Shown: positions 1 through 8,463 of the stretch, one piece after another
Layout: each line of letters begins with the position of its first letter
Position numbering within the stretch: position 1 is the first letter of the stretch
NCBI GenBank assembly: GCA_012799265.1
Contig: JAAZLP010000297.1
Location: 1 to 34,751 of the forward strand
Direction of reading: 5' to 3'
DNA length: 34,751 nucleotides
DNA from: Phyllobacteriaceae bacterium
GTDB lineage: Bacteria > Pseudomonadota > Alphaproteobacteria > Rhizobiales > Devosiaceae
Position numbers and translations under genes: made by a program
Notes under the pieces: model-generated
What the model saw: the letters and a program-made list of their open reading frames with translations, nothing else
Told to the model about the DNA's origin: nothing
Databases searched by the model: none

Positions 1-1128
1 ATCGCGCTCGACCTTGGCCTGCGCAAGACACCCAGCCTGCCGCCGCTGGCGCATGGCGAAGAGTGGCAGGTGCATGGCGGCGGATTTTATCACATCCAGA
101 AATACCTCGTGGCGCCGGAATTTTTGCCCGAGCACCTGACCTGGTTCAAATGGGAAAGCTACGCGACCTGGCTATCGGGCGCCGTGCTGCTCATGCTGCT
201 CTATTATATCGGCGCTGATCTCTACCTCGTTGACCGGAACGTGCTCGACGTGCCGAGCTGGGTGGCAATCCTGCTGTCGGCAGGCTCGATTGTGCTGGGC
301 TGGCTGCTCTACGACACGCTCTGCAAGTCGCCGATCGGGCAATCGACAACCGGGCTGATGCTGGTGCTGTTCGCCATTCTGGTCGCGATGAGCTGGGGTT
401 ACACGCAGCTCTTCACCGGTCGCGCCGCGATGCTGCATATGGGCGCGTTCACCGCGACCATCATGACCATGAACGTCGCCGGGATCATCATTCCCAACCA
501 GAAGATCGTGGTGGCGGACCTCAAGGCCGGGCGGGTGCCGGATGCCAAATATGGAAAGATCGCCAAGCAGCGGAGCCTGCATAACAACTACCTGACGCTG
601 CCGGTCATCTTCTTCATGCTCTCGAGCCACTACCCGCTGGCCTTTGCGACGCAGTGGAACTGGATCATCGCCTCGCTGATCTTCCTGGTTGGCGTGGTGA
701 TCCGGCACTATTTCAACACGCGCCACGCGCGGAAGGGCAATCCGCACTGGACCTGGGCCGTGGCGGTGATCCTGATGCTGGTTATCGCGTGGCTGTCGAC
801 GGCGCCAAAGCTGCCTGGAGCGGGTGATGAAACGCCGGCGTCGGCCACTGGCGAGCGTTTCATGGCGGCGACCCATTTCGCGGAAGCCAGCCAGATCGTG
901 CAGGGCCGCTGCGGCATGTGCCATACCGCTGAGCCGGTGTGGGAAGGTGTCTATCAGGCGCCCAAGAACGTCATTCTCGACAGCGACATTGCCGTCGCCA
1001 ACCACGCGCATGACATCACCATGCAGGCCGGCTGGAGCCATGCCATGCCGCCAGGCAATGTGACCGAGATGACAGCGGCGGAACGCGCATTGCTCGTAGA
1101 ATGGTATCGCGAGGGCGCAGGCTCATGA
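1..1128 (+). CDS. puuD: Urate hydroxylase PuuD, 5'-truncated by the window edge
   Basis: The reading frame is open from base 1, before the ATG of the ORF track at 70, so the real start lies outside the window. The visible part begins just before the family's conserved WQVHGGGFYHIQKY stretch. Several hydrophobic membrane segments follow, and then a C-terminal cytochrome c domain with a CGMCH haem-binding site and a later HAMPPGN stretch that probably gives the axial Met. PuuD proteins are membrane urate oxidases that oxidise urate to 5-hydroxyisourate and pass electrons to a cytochrome, instead of using oxygen like uricase. The stop TGA overlaps the ATG of guaD (ATGA), so the two are almost certainly co-transcribed and translationally coupled. 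The family call is firm; the missing N-terminus cannot be judged. Confidence 0.93.
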   Translation: MALDLGLRKTPSLPPLAHGEEWQVHGGGFYHIQKYLVAPEFLPEHLTWFKWESYATWLSGAVLLMLLYYIGADLYLVDRNVLDVPSWVAILLSAGSIVLGWLLYDTLCKSPIGQSTTGLMLVLFAILVAMSWGYTQLFTGRAAMLHMGAFTATIMTMNVAGIIIPNQKIVVADLKAGRVPDAKYGKIAKQRSLHNNYLTLPVIFFMLSSHYPLAFATQWNWIIASLIFLVGVVIRHYFNTRHARKGNPHWTWAVAVILMLVIAWLSTAPKLPGAGDETPASATGERFMAATHFAEASQIVQGRCGMCHTAEPVWEGVYQAPKNVILDSDIAVANHAHDITMQAGWSHAMPPGNVTEMTAAERALLVEWYREGAGS

Positions 1129-2426
1129 GCCGGACAATCCTGCGCGGCCGGGTGCTGAGCTTTCATCGCGCGCCGCAGGGCATCGATGATGTCGAGAGCT
1201 ATCTTTATCTCGAGGATGGTGCCGTCAGCATTGAGGACGGGCTGGTCGTCGCGGTTGGCGATTTTGCCGAGGCGGAGACAGCAGGGGCGGTCATCATCGA
1301 CCATCGGCCCCATCTCATCATGCCGGGCTTCATCGACCTGCATCTGCACTATGTGCAGAGCAATATCATGGCCGCCTATGCCGGTTCGCTGCTCGAATGG
1401 CTCAACACCTACACCTTCATCGAAGAGCAAAAGTTTTCCCAACAGGGGCATGCCGATGCGGTGGCGGTCGACTTCTACGATGCGCTGATCCGGCACGGCA
1501 CGACGACGGCGGTCGCCTATTGCTCAAGCCATCCGCGTTCTGTCGACGCCTTCTTTGCCGAAGCGCAGCGGCGAAACATGCTGATGGTCGGCGGCAAGGT
1601 CATGATGGACCGCAATGCGCCGGAAGGTCTGCTTGATACGGCGCAGTCGGGCTATGACGATACCAAAGCGCTCATCGCGCGCTGGCATGGCCGGGGGCGC
1701 GGGCTCTATGCGATCTCGCCACGCTTTGCCATTACCTCCACGCCTGAACAGATGGAGGCCGCGCAAGCGCTCGTGGCAGAGCATCCAGAATGCTATGTGC
1801 AGACGCATCTCAGCGAGAATGATGCAGAAATCACATACTCGATGGAGCTCTATCCGGACGCCAAGGACTATACCGGCATCTACGAGGATTACGGGCTGCT
1901 TGGACGCAAGACCCTCCTCGGCCACTCTATCCATCTCAGCCATCGCGAGACCACCGTGCTGGCCGAAACGGGATCGGTGGCGGTATTCTGTCCTACATCG
2001 AACCTCTTCCTTGGCTCAGGGCTGTTCGATTGCGAGCGGCTGATGAGCAATGGGGTGCGGGTAGGCGTGGCAACCGATATTGGCGGTGGCACCAGTGTGT
2101 CGATGCTGCGTACGCTTGATGAAGGCTACAAGGTACTCCAGCTCAAGGGGCAGCGATTGAACCCCCTAGCGTCGTTCCATATGGCGACAAGGGGCAATGC
2201 CGAGGCACTGGGGCTCGAGGAGACAATCGGCTCCATCGCGCCCGGGCGGGCCGCCGATCTCATCGTGCTGGATTCCGGAGCGACGCCAACCATGCGGCTG
2301 CGCAAGTCGACACTCGGAAGCCTCGCGGAAGAGCTGTTCCTGCTGCAAACATTGGGCGACGACCGGGCCATTGCCGAAGTCTATGTAGCTGGCGCAAGAG
2401 CGAAGTCTACTTTAGGCGGGTTGTGA
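1125..2426 (+). CDS. guaD: Guanine deaminase
   Basis: This 433-residue amidohydrolase deaminates guanine to xanthine in the cytoplasm. The metal site is visible as PGFIDLHLHYVQ (HxH), THLSEN and GHSIHLS, with a late VATDIGGGTS stretch carrying the conserved Asp. Length is normal for the family. The ORF track starts at 1101, but the ATG at 1125 is a better start: it gives the ATGA overlap with puuD and the usual short N-terminus before the first beta strands. Together with puuD it forms a purine catabolic operon: guanine to xanthine here, then xanthine dehydrogenase (not in this window), then urate to PuuD. Other amidohydrolases such as chlorohydrolases are related, but the context makes guanine deaminase the best call. 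Confidence 0.92.
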   Translation: MSRTILRGRVLSFHRAPQGIDDVESYLYLEDGAVSIEDGLVVAVGDFAEAETAGAVIIDHRPHLIMPGFIDLHLHYVQSNIMAAYAGSLLEWLNTYTFIEEQKFSQQGHADAVAVDFYDALIRHGTTTAVAYCSSHPRSVDAFFAEAQRRNMLMVGGKVMMDRNAPEGLLDTAQSGYDDTKALIARWHGRGRGLYAISPRFAITSTPEQMEAAQALVAEHPECYVQTHLSENDAEITYSMELYPDAKDYTGIYEDYGLLGRKTLLGHSIHLSHRETTVLAETGSVAVFCPTSNLFLGSGLFDCERLMSNGVRVGVATDIGGGTSVSMLRTLDEGYKVLQLKGQRLNPLASFHMATRGNAEALGLEETIGSIAPGRAADLIVLDSGATPTMRLRKSTLGSLAEELFLLQTLGDDRAIAEVYVAGARAKSTLGGL

Positions 2427-2460
2427 CTAGACCAGAGCTGGCCTAGTTTCGCCACGAAAC
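2427..2460. repeat. Two adjoining inverted repeats in the guaD-glcB gap
   Basis: Directly after the guaD stop is an imperfect palindrome CTAGaCCAGagCTGGcCTAG (2427-2446). It shares its last base with GTTTCG-CCA-CGAAAC (2446-2460), a perfect 6-bp stem. There is no T tract, so a simple intrinsic terminator is not obvious. The position, ending 17 bases before the glcB start, would also suit an operator for glcB. Confidence 0.5.
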
Positions 2461-2477
2461 TTGTTACCGAGGCATTT

Positions 2478-4649
2478 ATGACCGAGTACCTGACCAAATC
2501 CGGCCTTTCCGTGCATCCGCTTCTCGTCGATTTTGTAGAGAAAGAGGCGCTTCCGGGGACCTCGGTATCGGTCGAGCAGTTCTGGGATGGGTTTGCGGCC
2601 ATGCTCAAGGAGCATGTGCCGACCAATGCGCGACTTTTGGCGCGGCGCGAGGAACTGCAGGGCCAGGTCGACGAATGGCACCATAAGTACGGTCCTGTCG
2701 CCAGCAATCCGCAAGGATATGAATTCTTCCTGCGCGAGATTGGTTATGTCGTCGATGAGCCGGCGGATTTCACGATTGAGACCGAAGGACTGGATCCGGA
2801 AATTTCGTCCATCTGCGGGCCGCAGCTGGTGGTGCCGGTCTCCAATGCCCGCTACGCGCTGAACGCTGCCAATGCACGCTGGGGCAGCCTCTATGATGCG
2901 CTTTATGGTACCGATGTCATTGCGCAGGACGGCGAGCTGGCACCGGGCAAGGCCTATAACCCGGCGCGTGGCGCGGCTGTGGTGGCGCGTGCGGCAGAAT
3001 TTCTCGACAGCGCCGTGCCGCTGGCCGGTGGCAGCCACAAGGATGTGACGGGCTATCACATTGTCAGCGAAGGCGAAGCCAAGGTTCTGGTCGTCGATAC
3101 ACCAGCGGGCCGCACCGGCTTGCGCGATCCGGGCGCGTTTGTTGGTTATGCCGGTACGGAAAGGGCCGGCGAGATCGTCCTCAAGCACAATGGCCTCCAC
3201 ATCATTCTGGTGATTGCGCCGGAAACGCCGATTGGCTCGACCCATGCGGCTGGCCTCAGCGATGTGATCGTTGAAGCGGCGCTGACGACCATTCAGGACT
3301 GCGAAGACTCGGTCGCGGCGGTGGACGCCGAAGACAAGGTGGGCGTCTATCGCAACTGGCTGGGCCTGATGAACGGCACGCTGGAGGACACCTTTGAAAA
3401 GGGCGGCAAGACCGTCACCCGCAAGCTCAAGGCCGATCGGTCCTATAAGGACGTCAACGGCAATGAGCTGGTGCTGAAGGGACGCTCGCTGCTGCTGGTG
3501 CGCAATGTCGGACACCTGATGACCACCGACGCCGTGCTGCTGGATGGCAAGCCGGTTGGCGAAGGGCTGATGGACGCTGCCGTCACCGCACTCTGCGCCA
3601 TGCACGACAAGGGCAATAATTCGCGCACCGGGGCGACCTATGTGGTGAAGCCGAAAATGCATGGTCCGGAAGAAGTCGCTTTTGCCTGCGCGATCTTTGC
3701 GTCGGTCGAGAACTTTCTCGGTCTCAAGCCGAAGACCATCAAGATCGGCATCATGGATGAGGAGCGCCGGACTTCGGCCAACCTCAAGGCCGCGATCTAT
3801 GAGGCGCGCGATCGCGTCTTCTTCATCAATACCGGCTTCCTTGACCGTACCGGCGATGAAATCCACACCTCGATGGAAGCCGGCCCGGTCTTGCGCAAGG
3901 ACGAGATCAAGAGCGAAAAGTGGATCGCGTCCTATGAGGACCGCAATGTGCTGATCGGTCTGGCCGCCGGGTTCTCCGGCAAGGCGCAGATCGGCAAGGG
4001 CATGTGGGCGCGTCCGGACGATATGGCGGCGATGATGGATGCCAAGATCGGCCATCCGAATTCAGGCGCCAATACTGCCTGGGTGCCGTCGCCGACCGCG
4101 GCAACGCTGCATGCGCTGCACTATCATCAGGTGGATGTGTTCGAGGCGCAGAAGCGTCGGCACAATCAAGAACTGCCGGGCCTGATCGATCTCTTCTCTA
4201 TGCCGGTGCAGGCGCCCAATTCGCTGAGCCGCGAGGAGATCACCCGCGAGCTGGAAAACAATGCGCAGGGTATTCTGGGCTATGTGGTCCGCTGGGTGCA
4301 GCAGGGCGTTGGCTGTTCCAAGGTGCCGGACATCAACAATGTCGGGCTGATGGAAGACCGCGCGACCTGCCGTATCTCGGCGCAGGCGGTGGCCAACTGG
4401 CTGCGCCATGGTCTTGTCACCCGCGACGAGGTGACCTCGGTGTTCGAGCGCATGGCTGTCATCGTTGACCAGCAGAATGAGGGCGACCCGATCTATCGCC
4501 CGATGGCGGAAAACTATCACTCGGTGGCTTTCCAGGCGGCGCTTGAGCTGGCGCTGCACGGTGCGGAACAGCCGAGCGGCTATACCGAGCCGATCCTTCA
4601 CGCCGCGCGCCGCAAGGTTAAGGCGCGCGAGGCCGCCAAGCAGGCGTGA
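2478..4649 (+). CDS. glcB: Malate synthase G
   Basis: This 723-residue cytoplasmic enzyme condenses glyoxylate with acetyl-CoA to give malate. Length and layout fit isoform G (about 720 residues), not the shorter isoform A. Recognisable blocks are TIQDCEDSVAAVDAEDK, GRSLLLVRNVGHLM, GIMDEERRTSANLKAAI and NTGFLDRTGDEIHTSMEAG near the active site, and PNSGANTAWVPSPTAATLHA. GAGG at 2469-2472 provides a ribosome binding site five bases before the ATG. It lies 51 bases after guaD on the same strand. Urate breakdown through allantoin and ureidoglycolate releases glyoxylate, so this position suggests the enzyme serves purine catabolism as well as the general glyoxylate pool; that link is inference from context. 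Confidence 0.97.
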   Translation: MTEYLTKSGLSVHPLLVDFVEKEALPGTSVSVEQFWDGFAAMLKEHVPTNARLLARREELQGQVDEWHHKYGPVASNPQGYEFFLREIGYVVDEPADFTIETEGLDPEISSICGPQLVVPVSNARYALNAANARWGSLYDALYGTDVIAQDGELAPGKAYNPARGAAVVARAAEFLDSAVPLAGGSHKDVTGYHIVSEGEAKVLVVDTPAGRTGLRDPGAFVGYAGTERAGEIVLKHNGLHIILVIAPETPIGSTHAAGLSDVIVEAALTTIQDCEDSVAAVDAEDKVGVYRNWLGLMNGTLEDTFEKGGKTVTRKLKADRSYKDVNGNELVLKGRSLLLVRNVGHLMTTDAVLLDGKPVGEGLMDAAVTALCAMHDKGNNSRTGATYVVKPKMHGPEEVAFACAIFASVENFLGLKPKTIKIGIMDEERRTSANLKAAIYEARDRVFFINTGFLDRTGDEIHTSMEAGPVLRKDEIKSEKWIASYEDRNVLIGLAAGFSGKAQIGKGMWARPDDMAAMMDAKIGHPNSGANTAWVPSPTAATLHALHYHQVDVFEAQKRRHNQELPGLIDLFSMPVQAPNSLSREEITRELENNAQGILGYVVRWVQQGVGCSKVPDINNVGLMEDRATCRISAQAVANWLRHGLVTRDEVTSVFERMAVIVDQQNEGDPIYRPMAENYHSVAFQAALELALHGAEQPSGYTEPILHAARRKVKAREAAKQA

Positions 4650-4688
4650 CCGGCGAATTGCATTCGCTGACGATACTGTAACAAGACT

Positions 4689-4763
4689 GTCCTCGGGCTT
4701 GACCCGAGGACCTGCTGCCGCGCCTGCTTCGATTGAGAGGCGTCCTCGGGTCAAGCCCGAGGG
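4689..4763. repeat. REP-like pair of palindromic repeats, opposite orientation
   Basis: Two near-palindromes lie between the convergent glcB and CocE genes: CCTCGGG-CTTGA-CCCGAGG (within 4689-4712) and CCTCGGG-TCAAG-CCCGAGG (within 4742-4763). The second is the exact reverse complement of the first, so the pair is arranged head to head around a 30-base spacer, like a BIME. Either copy could end transcription from its side, but neither has a T tract. Such short GC palindromes are often dispersed in rhizobial genomes. Confidence 0.75.
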
Positions 4764-4799
4764 CGGCGTGGTGCGTGTCGCATTCCGATGGGCTGCAGC

Positions 4800-6428
4800 C
4801 TATTGCACGACGTAGGTCGGCAGGGTGAGCGTCGTGCCCTCGTGGAAGAGCTCGATGTCATTGGCCCGCAGGGTCTTTGCCGTGTTGATTGGCTCGTCGG
4901 TGCCGAGGTTGCGGGCATACCGAGGATGCGCGCCTGAGGCGATGAGGACGCGCAGGCGGTGGCCGGCGCGGAAGCAATGGGCGGTCGCGTGGAGCGGGAT
5001 GGTCAGATGCCATGAGCCGTCCGTTTCCTTCGGCGTTTCCGGCGTCACGCGGATAAAGCCATCGCAGATATTGCGGGAGACGCCATTGGGGTCGACGTCG
5101 CTGAGGCGGACGAAGAAGTCGGCATGGGGCAGAGCCGCCCAGGCGTGCAGGCTCGCCTTGCACGGACCGATGATGGTGAGGTCCCGGGTCAGAACCGGGC
5201 CGGTATAGACAAGGGTGTCATCACGCTCTTCGAGCGACGCCTGATCGACAGCGCCTGCGCCGGTAAAGGCGAAAATTGCGCCGCCGAGATTGGGCGTCGG
5301 GTCGGCCGGGTCATATCGATAGGTGTCGCTGCCGGTGCCGGCTGGTGCGTGGGGGCTTAGTTCGCCGGGGCCGGAGATTCGCAGGGTGAGCGGTTGTGGC
5401 GGGCCGGGCGGATAGTGGTCGAATTCGTGCCATTCCTCGAGGCCGGAGATGTGGAGGCGAACGGGGCGCTTCCGCAGACCTGTGTCGTCGCCCATGAGCT
5501 TGGCGCGCATCCAGAGGATGGTCTCGCGGAGATTGTCGCGCTGAAGCTCCTCGGCAACGTGAAACCAGGTGCCAATGGTGAGATAGGGCGTGTGGCCCAG
5601 CTCGACGAGGCGCTGGTAGTCGGCCAGCAGCGGATCAAGCATGAAATCATACCAGCCGGAAATGAAATGCACCGGCGGGGTGGTTTCACTGAGGCGATGG
5701 CTGTGGTCGAGATCGATCCAGAAATCGTCATTGCCGATGGCGTTCTCGAACCAATGGCGCCAGAAGCCGATCTTGTGGCCGACCGCTTTCCTGTCGGCTT
5801 CGATCAAAGGCAGGACGGCGGCAGCGCGCTCGGTGCGGCGCTCGATGTCGCCGGAAAACATGCGAGCCGCAGTGGAGAGGGGGCGGCTGCGCAGACCCTC
5901 GATCACCTGCACCCAGGAGAGCCAGAGATTGAGATGGAAGGCGCCGGAGGGGAAGACGACGGGGCGGAAGTTTGACGTCGTGACCTTGGTGGCGAGGGCG
6001 GCGGTGGGCGGCAGGGCGTCGCTGATCGCCCATTGGGCGTAGCCGAGATAGGAGGGGCCGGTGAGGCCGATGCGGCCATCGAACCAGGGCTGGGACTTGA
6101 TCCACTCGAGCGTCGCGAGGCCGTCGGCGCGCTCATTGGTGAAGGGATCGAATTCGCCGCCCGAGCGCTCGGTGCCGCGACAGGCCTGGATGACGACATG
6201 GAAGCCGCGTTCGGCATAGGCCTCGCAGATGGCGCCGAAGCCGCTGCGGCCATAGGGGAGACGCATGAGGATGGTCGGGTGCGGGCCCTCGGCCTTGGGC
6301 GCGTAATGATCGGTCTTGAGGATGACGCCATCATGCATGGTGAGCGGAATGCCGCGGGTTTTCTTCACGCTGTTGAGGCGTGGCGGTAGGTCTTCGATCC
6401 ACGCCAGGAACAGCGACGGCAGGCTCAT
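4800..6428 (-). CDS. CocE/NonD family alpha/beta hydrolase
   Basis: This 542-residue protein of the X-Pro dipeptidyl-peptidase S15/cocaine esterase superfamily is a serine hydrolase of esters or amides; the substrate cannot be read from sequence. The probable catalytic triad is Ser126 in GPSYLG, Asp261 in GWYDFMLDP and His290 in GTWFHVAEE. The alpha/beta hydrolase part is followed by a C-terminal beta-rich domain typical of the family. No signal peptide is seen, so it is likely cytoplasmic. Its ATG lies four bases after the stop of ade, which means one transcript and probably reinitiation. The pairing with adenine deaminase hints at a role in breaking down a purine-containing or other nitrogenous compound, but that is only a guess. 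Confidence 0.88.
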   Translation of the reverse strand: MSLPSLFLAWIEDLPPRLNSVKKTRGIPLTMHDGVILKTDHYAPKAEGPHPTILMRLPYGRSGFGAICEAYAERGFHVVIQACRGTERSGGEFDPFTNERADGLATLEWIKSQPWFDGRIGLTGPSYLGYAQWAISDALPPTAALATKVTTSNFRPVVFPSGAFHLNLWLSWVQVIEGLRSRPLSTAARMFSGDIERRTERAAAVLPLIEADRKAVGHKIGFWRHWFENAIGNDDFWIDLDHSHRLSETTPPVHFISGWYDFMLDPLLADYQRLVELGHTPYLTIGTWFHVAEELQRDNLRETILWMRAKLMGDDTGLRKRPVRLHISGLEEWHEFDHYPPGPPQPLTLRISGPGELSPHAPAGTGSDTYRYDPADPTPNLGGAIFAFTGAGAVDQASLEERDDTLVYTGPVLTRDLTIIGPCKASLHAWAALPHADFFVRLSDVDPNGVSRNICDGFIRVTPETPKETDGSWHLTIPLHATAHCFRAGHRLRVLIASGAHPRYARNLGTDEPINTAKTLRANDIELFHEGTTLTLPTYVVQ

Positions 6429-6432
6429 GGGC

Positions 6433-8166
6433 TCAGCTCACGAAATCAAACTTGTCGACATCGAAAAGGCCGTGATCGGTCATCTTGAGATGCGGGATGA
6501 CGGGGAGAGCGAGAAAGGCAACTTGGAGGAAGGGCTCGGGCAGCACGCAGTCAAGCGCCTTGGCCGCGTCGCGCAGGTGATGGAGGTCATGCGATACTTC
6601 CTCGAAGGATTTCTCGCTCATCAGGCCCGCGATCGGGAGACCAAGCTCCGCCGTGACCGCGCCCTTGTCTGAGACAACGAAGCCGCCGCCGAGCTGGATC
6701 AGTCGATTGACGGCGACAGCCATGTCTTCATCCGTCGCGCCGACGACAGTGATGTTGTGGCTGTCATGGCCGACCGAGGAGGCGATGGCGCCGCGCTTGA
6801 GGCCGAAGCCGGTAACGAAGGAGCGGCCGATATTGCCGTTCTTGCCGTGACGTTCGATGACGGCCACCTTGATGACGTCGGCGGCGAGATCAGGCTGGAG
6901 ACCCTTTTCGGTGGTTTCGAGCGTGGCTTCCTCACGGAAGGTGAGGATGAGGCCGGGGCGCACGCCAATGACGGGGACGCGGTTCTGTCCGGGCTTGGGC
7001 TCCGTGATGAAGGCGTCGGTGTTGAGGGGCTTTGCCTTCATGGAGGAGAGCCCGACGGGCGCCACATGCTCGCGGCTATCGAAGAGGGCCTGGGTGACGA
7101 GGCGGCCGGCAGCGATGACGTCGGAGACGCGGCAATCTTCCAGGCTGTCGAGAATGGCAATGTCGGCACGCCAGCCCGGGCCGAGGAGACCCCGATCCTT
7201 GAGGCCGAAGATGCGGGCAGCGGAGTAACTGGCCGCGCGATAGACATGGTGCAAGGGGCGGCCCAGGGCGATGAGGCGGCGGATGGAGCTGTCGAGGTGG
7301 CCCTCTTCGGCGATGTCCAGCGGATTACGGTCATCAGTACAGAGGGCGACGAAGCTTGAGGTGTTCTCGTCGAGGATTTCGGCGAGGGCATTGAGGTCCT
7401 TGGAGACTGATCCCTCTCGGATGAGGATGGCCATGCCCTTGGCAAGTTTCTCGCGGGCTTCGGCAGCGCTGGTGGCTTCGTGATCGGTGCGGATGCCGGC
7501 GGCGAGATAGCCATTGAGCGCGGTGCCCAGCACGAGGGGCGCATGACCGTCGATATGACCATTCTGGAAGGCGAGGAGCTTTGCGATGATGCCCGGATCG
7601 CCATTCAGAACGCCGGGGAAATTCATCATTTCGGCCAGGCCAACGACCTTGGGATGGCTGCGGAAGGGCAGGAGGTCGTCGATTTCGAGCTGCGCGCCGG
7701 AAGTTTCGAAGCCGGTGGCAGGGACGCAGGAGGAGAGATTAACCCGCACATCCATGATGGTGCGCTCGGCGCAGTTTAGGAAATAGCGAATGCCTTCGGC
7801 GCCTAGGACATTGGCAATCTCATGGGGGTCGCAGAGCACGGTGGTGACGCCATGCGGCAGGACGCCGCGGTCGAATTCGAGCGGGGTGACGAGCGAGGAT
7901 TCGATGTGGAGATGGGTATCGATGAAACCAGGGACGGCGAAGCGGCCTGTGCCGTCGATGATCTCATAGCCTTCATAGTGCCCGTGTGTGCCGACGATGC
8001 GATCGGCGACGATGGCGATGTCGGTGGTGGTGACGGCGCCGGTGATGACATCGAGCAACCCGACATTGCGGATGACGAGGTCCGCCGGTTCCTTGTCCTG
8101 TCCGGCCATGATCATTCGGGTGAGCAGGGCGGCGTCATTCATCATGGAAAACTCTTGACTGGACAT
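6433..8166 (-). CDS. ade: Adenine deaminase
   Basis: This 577-residue amidohydrolase converts adenine to hypoxanthine and ammonia in the cytoplasm. Family marks are PGFIDTHLHIESSLVTP (HxH metal site), HGVTTVLCDPHEIANVLG, GHAPL and CTDDRNPLDI, followed by the typical C-terminal domain with VGHDSHNI and GGGFVV. Length fits bacterial Ade. The start at 8166 is uncertain: in-frame ATGs seven and eight codons later (8145, 8142) have an AAGAG element just upstream and may be the true start. It is the first gene of a two-gene unit with the CocE hydrolase, and it faces a small membrane-protein gene across about 110 bases. With guaD and puuD it covers adenine and guanine entry into the urate pathway. 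Confidence 0.93.
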   Translation of the reverse strand: MSSQEFSMMNDAALLTRMIMAGQDKEPADLVIRNVGLLDVITGAVTTTDIAIVADRIVGTHGHYEGYEIIDGTGRFAVPGFIDTHLHIESSLVTPLEFDRGVLPHGVTTVLCDPHEIANVLGAEGIRYFLNCAERTIMDVRVNLSSCVPATGFETSGAQLEIDDLLPFRSHPKVVGLAEMMNFPGVLNGDPGIIAKLLAFQNGHIDGHAPLVLGTALNGYLAAGIRTDHEATSAAEAREKLAKGMAILIREGSVSKDLNALAEILDENTSSFVALCTDDRNPLDIAEEGHLDSSIRRLIALGRPLHHVYRAASYSAARIFGLKDRGLLGPGWRADIAILDSLEDCRVSDVIAAGRLVTQALFDSREHVAPVGLSSMKAKPLNTDAFITEPKPGQNRVPVIGVRPGLILTFREEATLETTEKGLQPDLAADVIKVAVIERHGKNGNIGRSFVTGFGLKRGAIASSVGHDSHNITVVGATDEDMAVAVNRLIQLGGGFVVSDKGAVTAELGLPIAGLMSEKSFEEVSHDLHHLRDAAKALDCVLPEPFLQVAFLALPVIPHLKMTDHGLFDVDKFDFVS

Positions 8167-8276
8167 GCCTTGAGGGTCCGCTGCCCGCGGAGCGGCGTCA
8201 AGCCCCGCATTGGGGATGCGGAACCGCGATCATGTCGGGACGTTGCTGGTGGACACGTTTTAATCCGGAGGCACGC

Positions 8277-8435
8277 ATGGAAACCTACGATCCCCACAAG
8301 TCCAAGACGGAAGTCCGTCAGGCAAGCCCGAGGAAGATGAATTCCCGTGTTCTCGTGATCTCGCTTGTCGCCGTGGTCCTGATCTTCGCGGTGCTGCTGA
8401 TCATCTTCAACACCACTCAGCCGGGTAATATCTGA
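8277..8435 (+). CDS. Small single-pass membrane protein (52 aa), unknown function
   Basis: The ORF track starts at 8232, but CCGGAGG at 8265-8271 sits five bases before the ATG at 8277, which is clearly the better start. The product has a polar, charged N-terminal half (METYDPHKSK...) and one strongly hydrophobic helix at about residues 23-44, followed by a short polar tail. It is predicted to be an inner-membrane peptide with its N-terminus inside. I do not recognise a family. It lies 28 bases upstream of the MgtC/SapB gene on the same strand, so the two are likely co-transcribed. Confidence 0.72.
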   Translation: METYDPHKSKTEVRQASPRKMNSRVLVISLVAVVLIFAVLLIIFNTTQPGNI

Positions 8436-8463
8436 CACCAAGCCTTGCGCCTCGGAGGGCGGA

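Noticed and set aside
2427-4055. 542-aa minus-strand ORF opposite glcB
   Set aside because: It lies wholly inside the clearly coding glcB gene, has no recognisable domain and only reflects the lack of stops opposite GC-rich coding sequence.
4689-4763. CRISPR-like repeat-spacer unit
   Set aside because: Only two copies, in opposite orientation, each a short palindrome; no array or cas genes.
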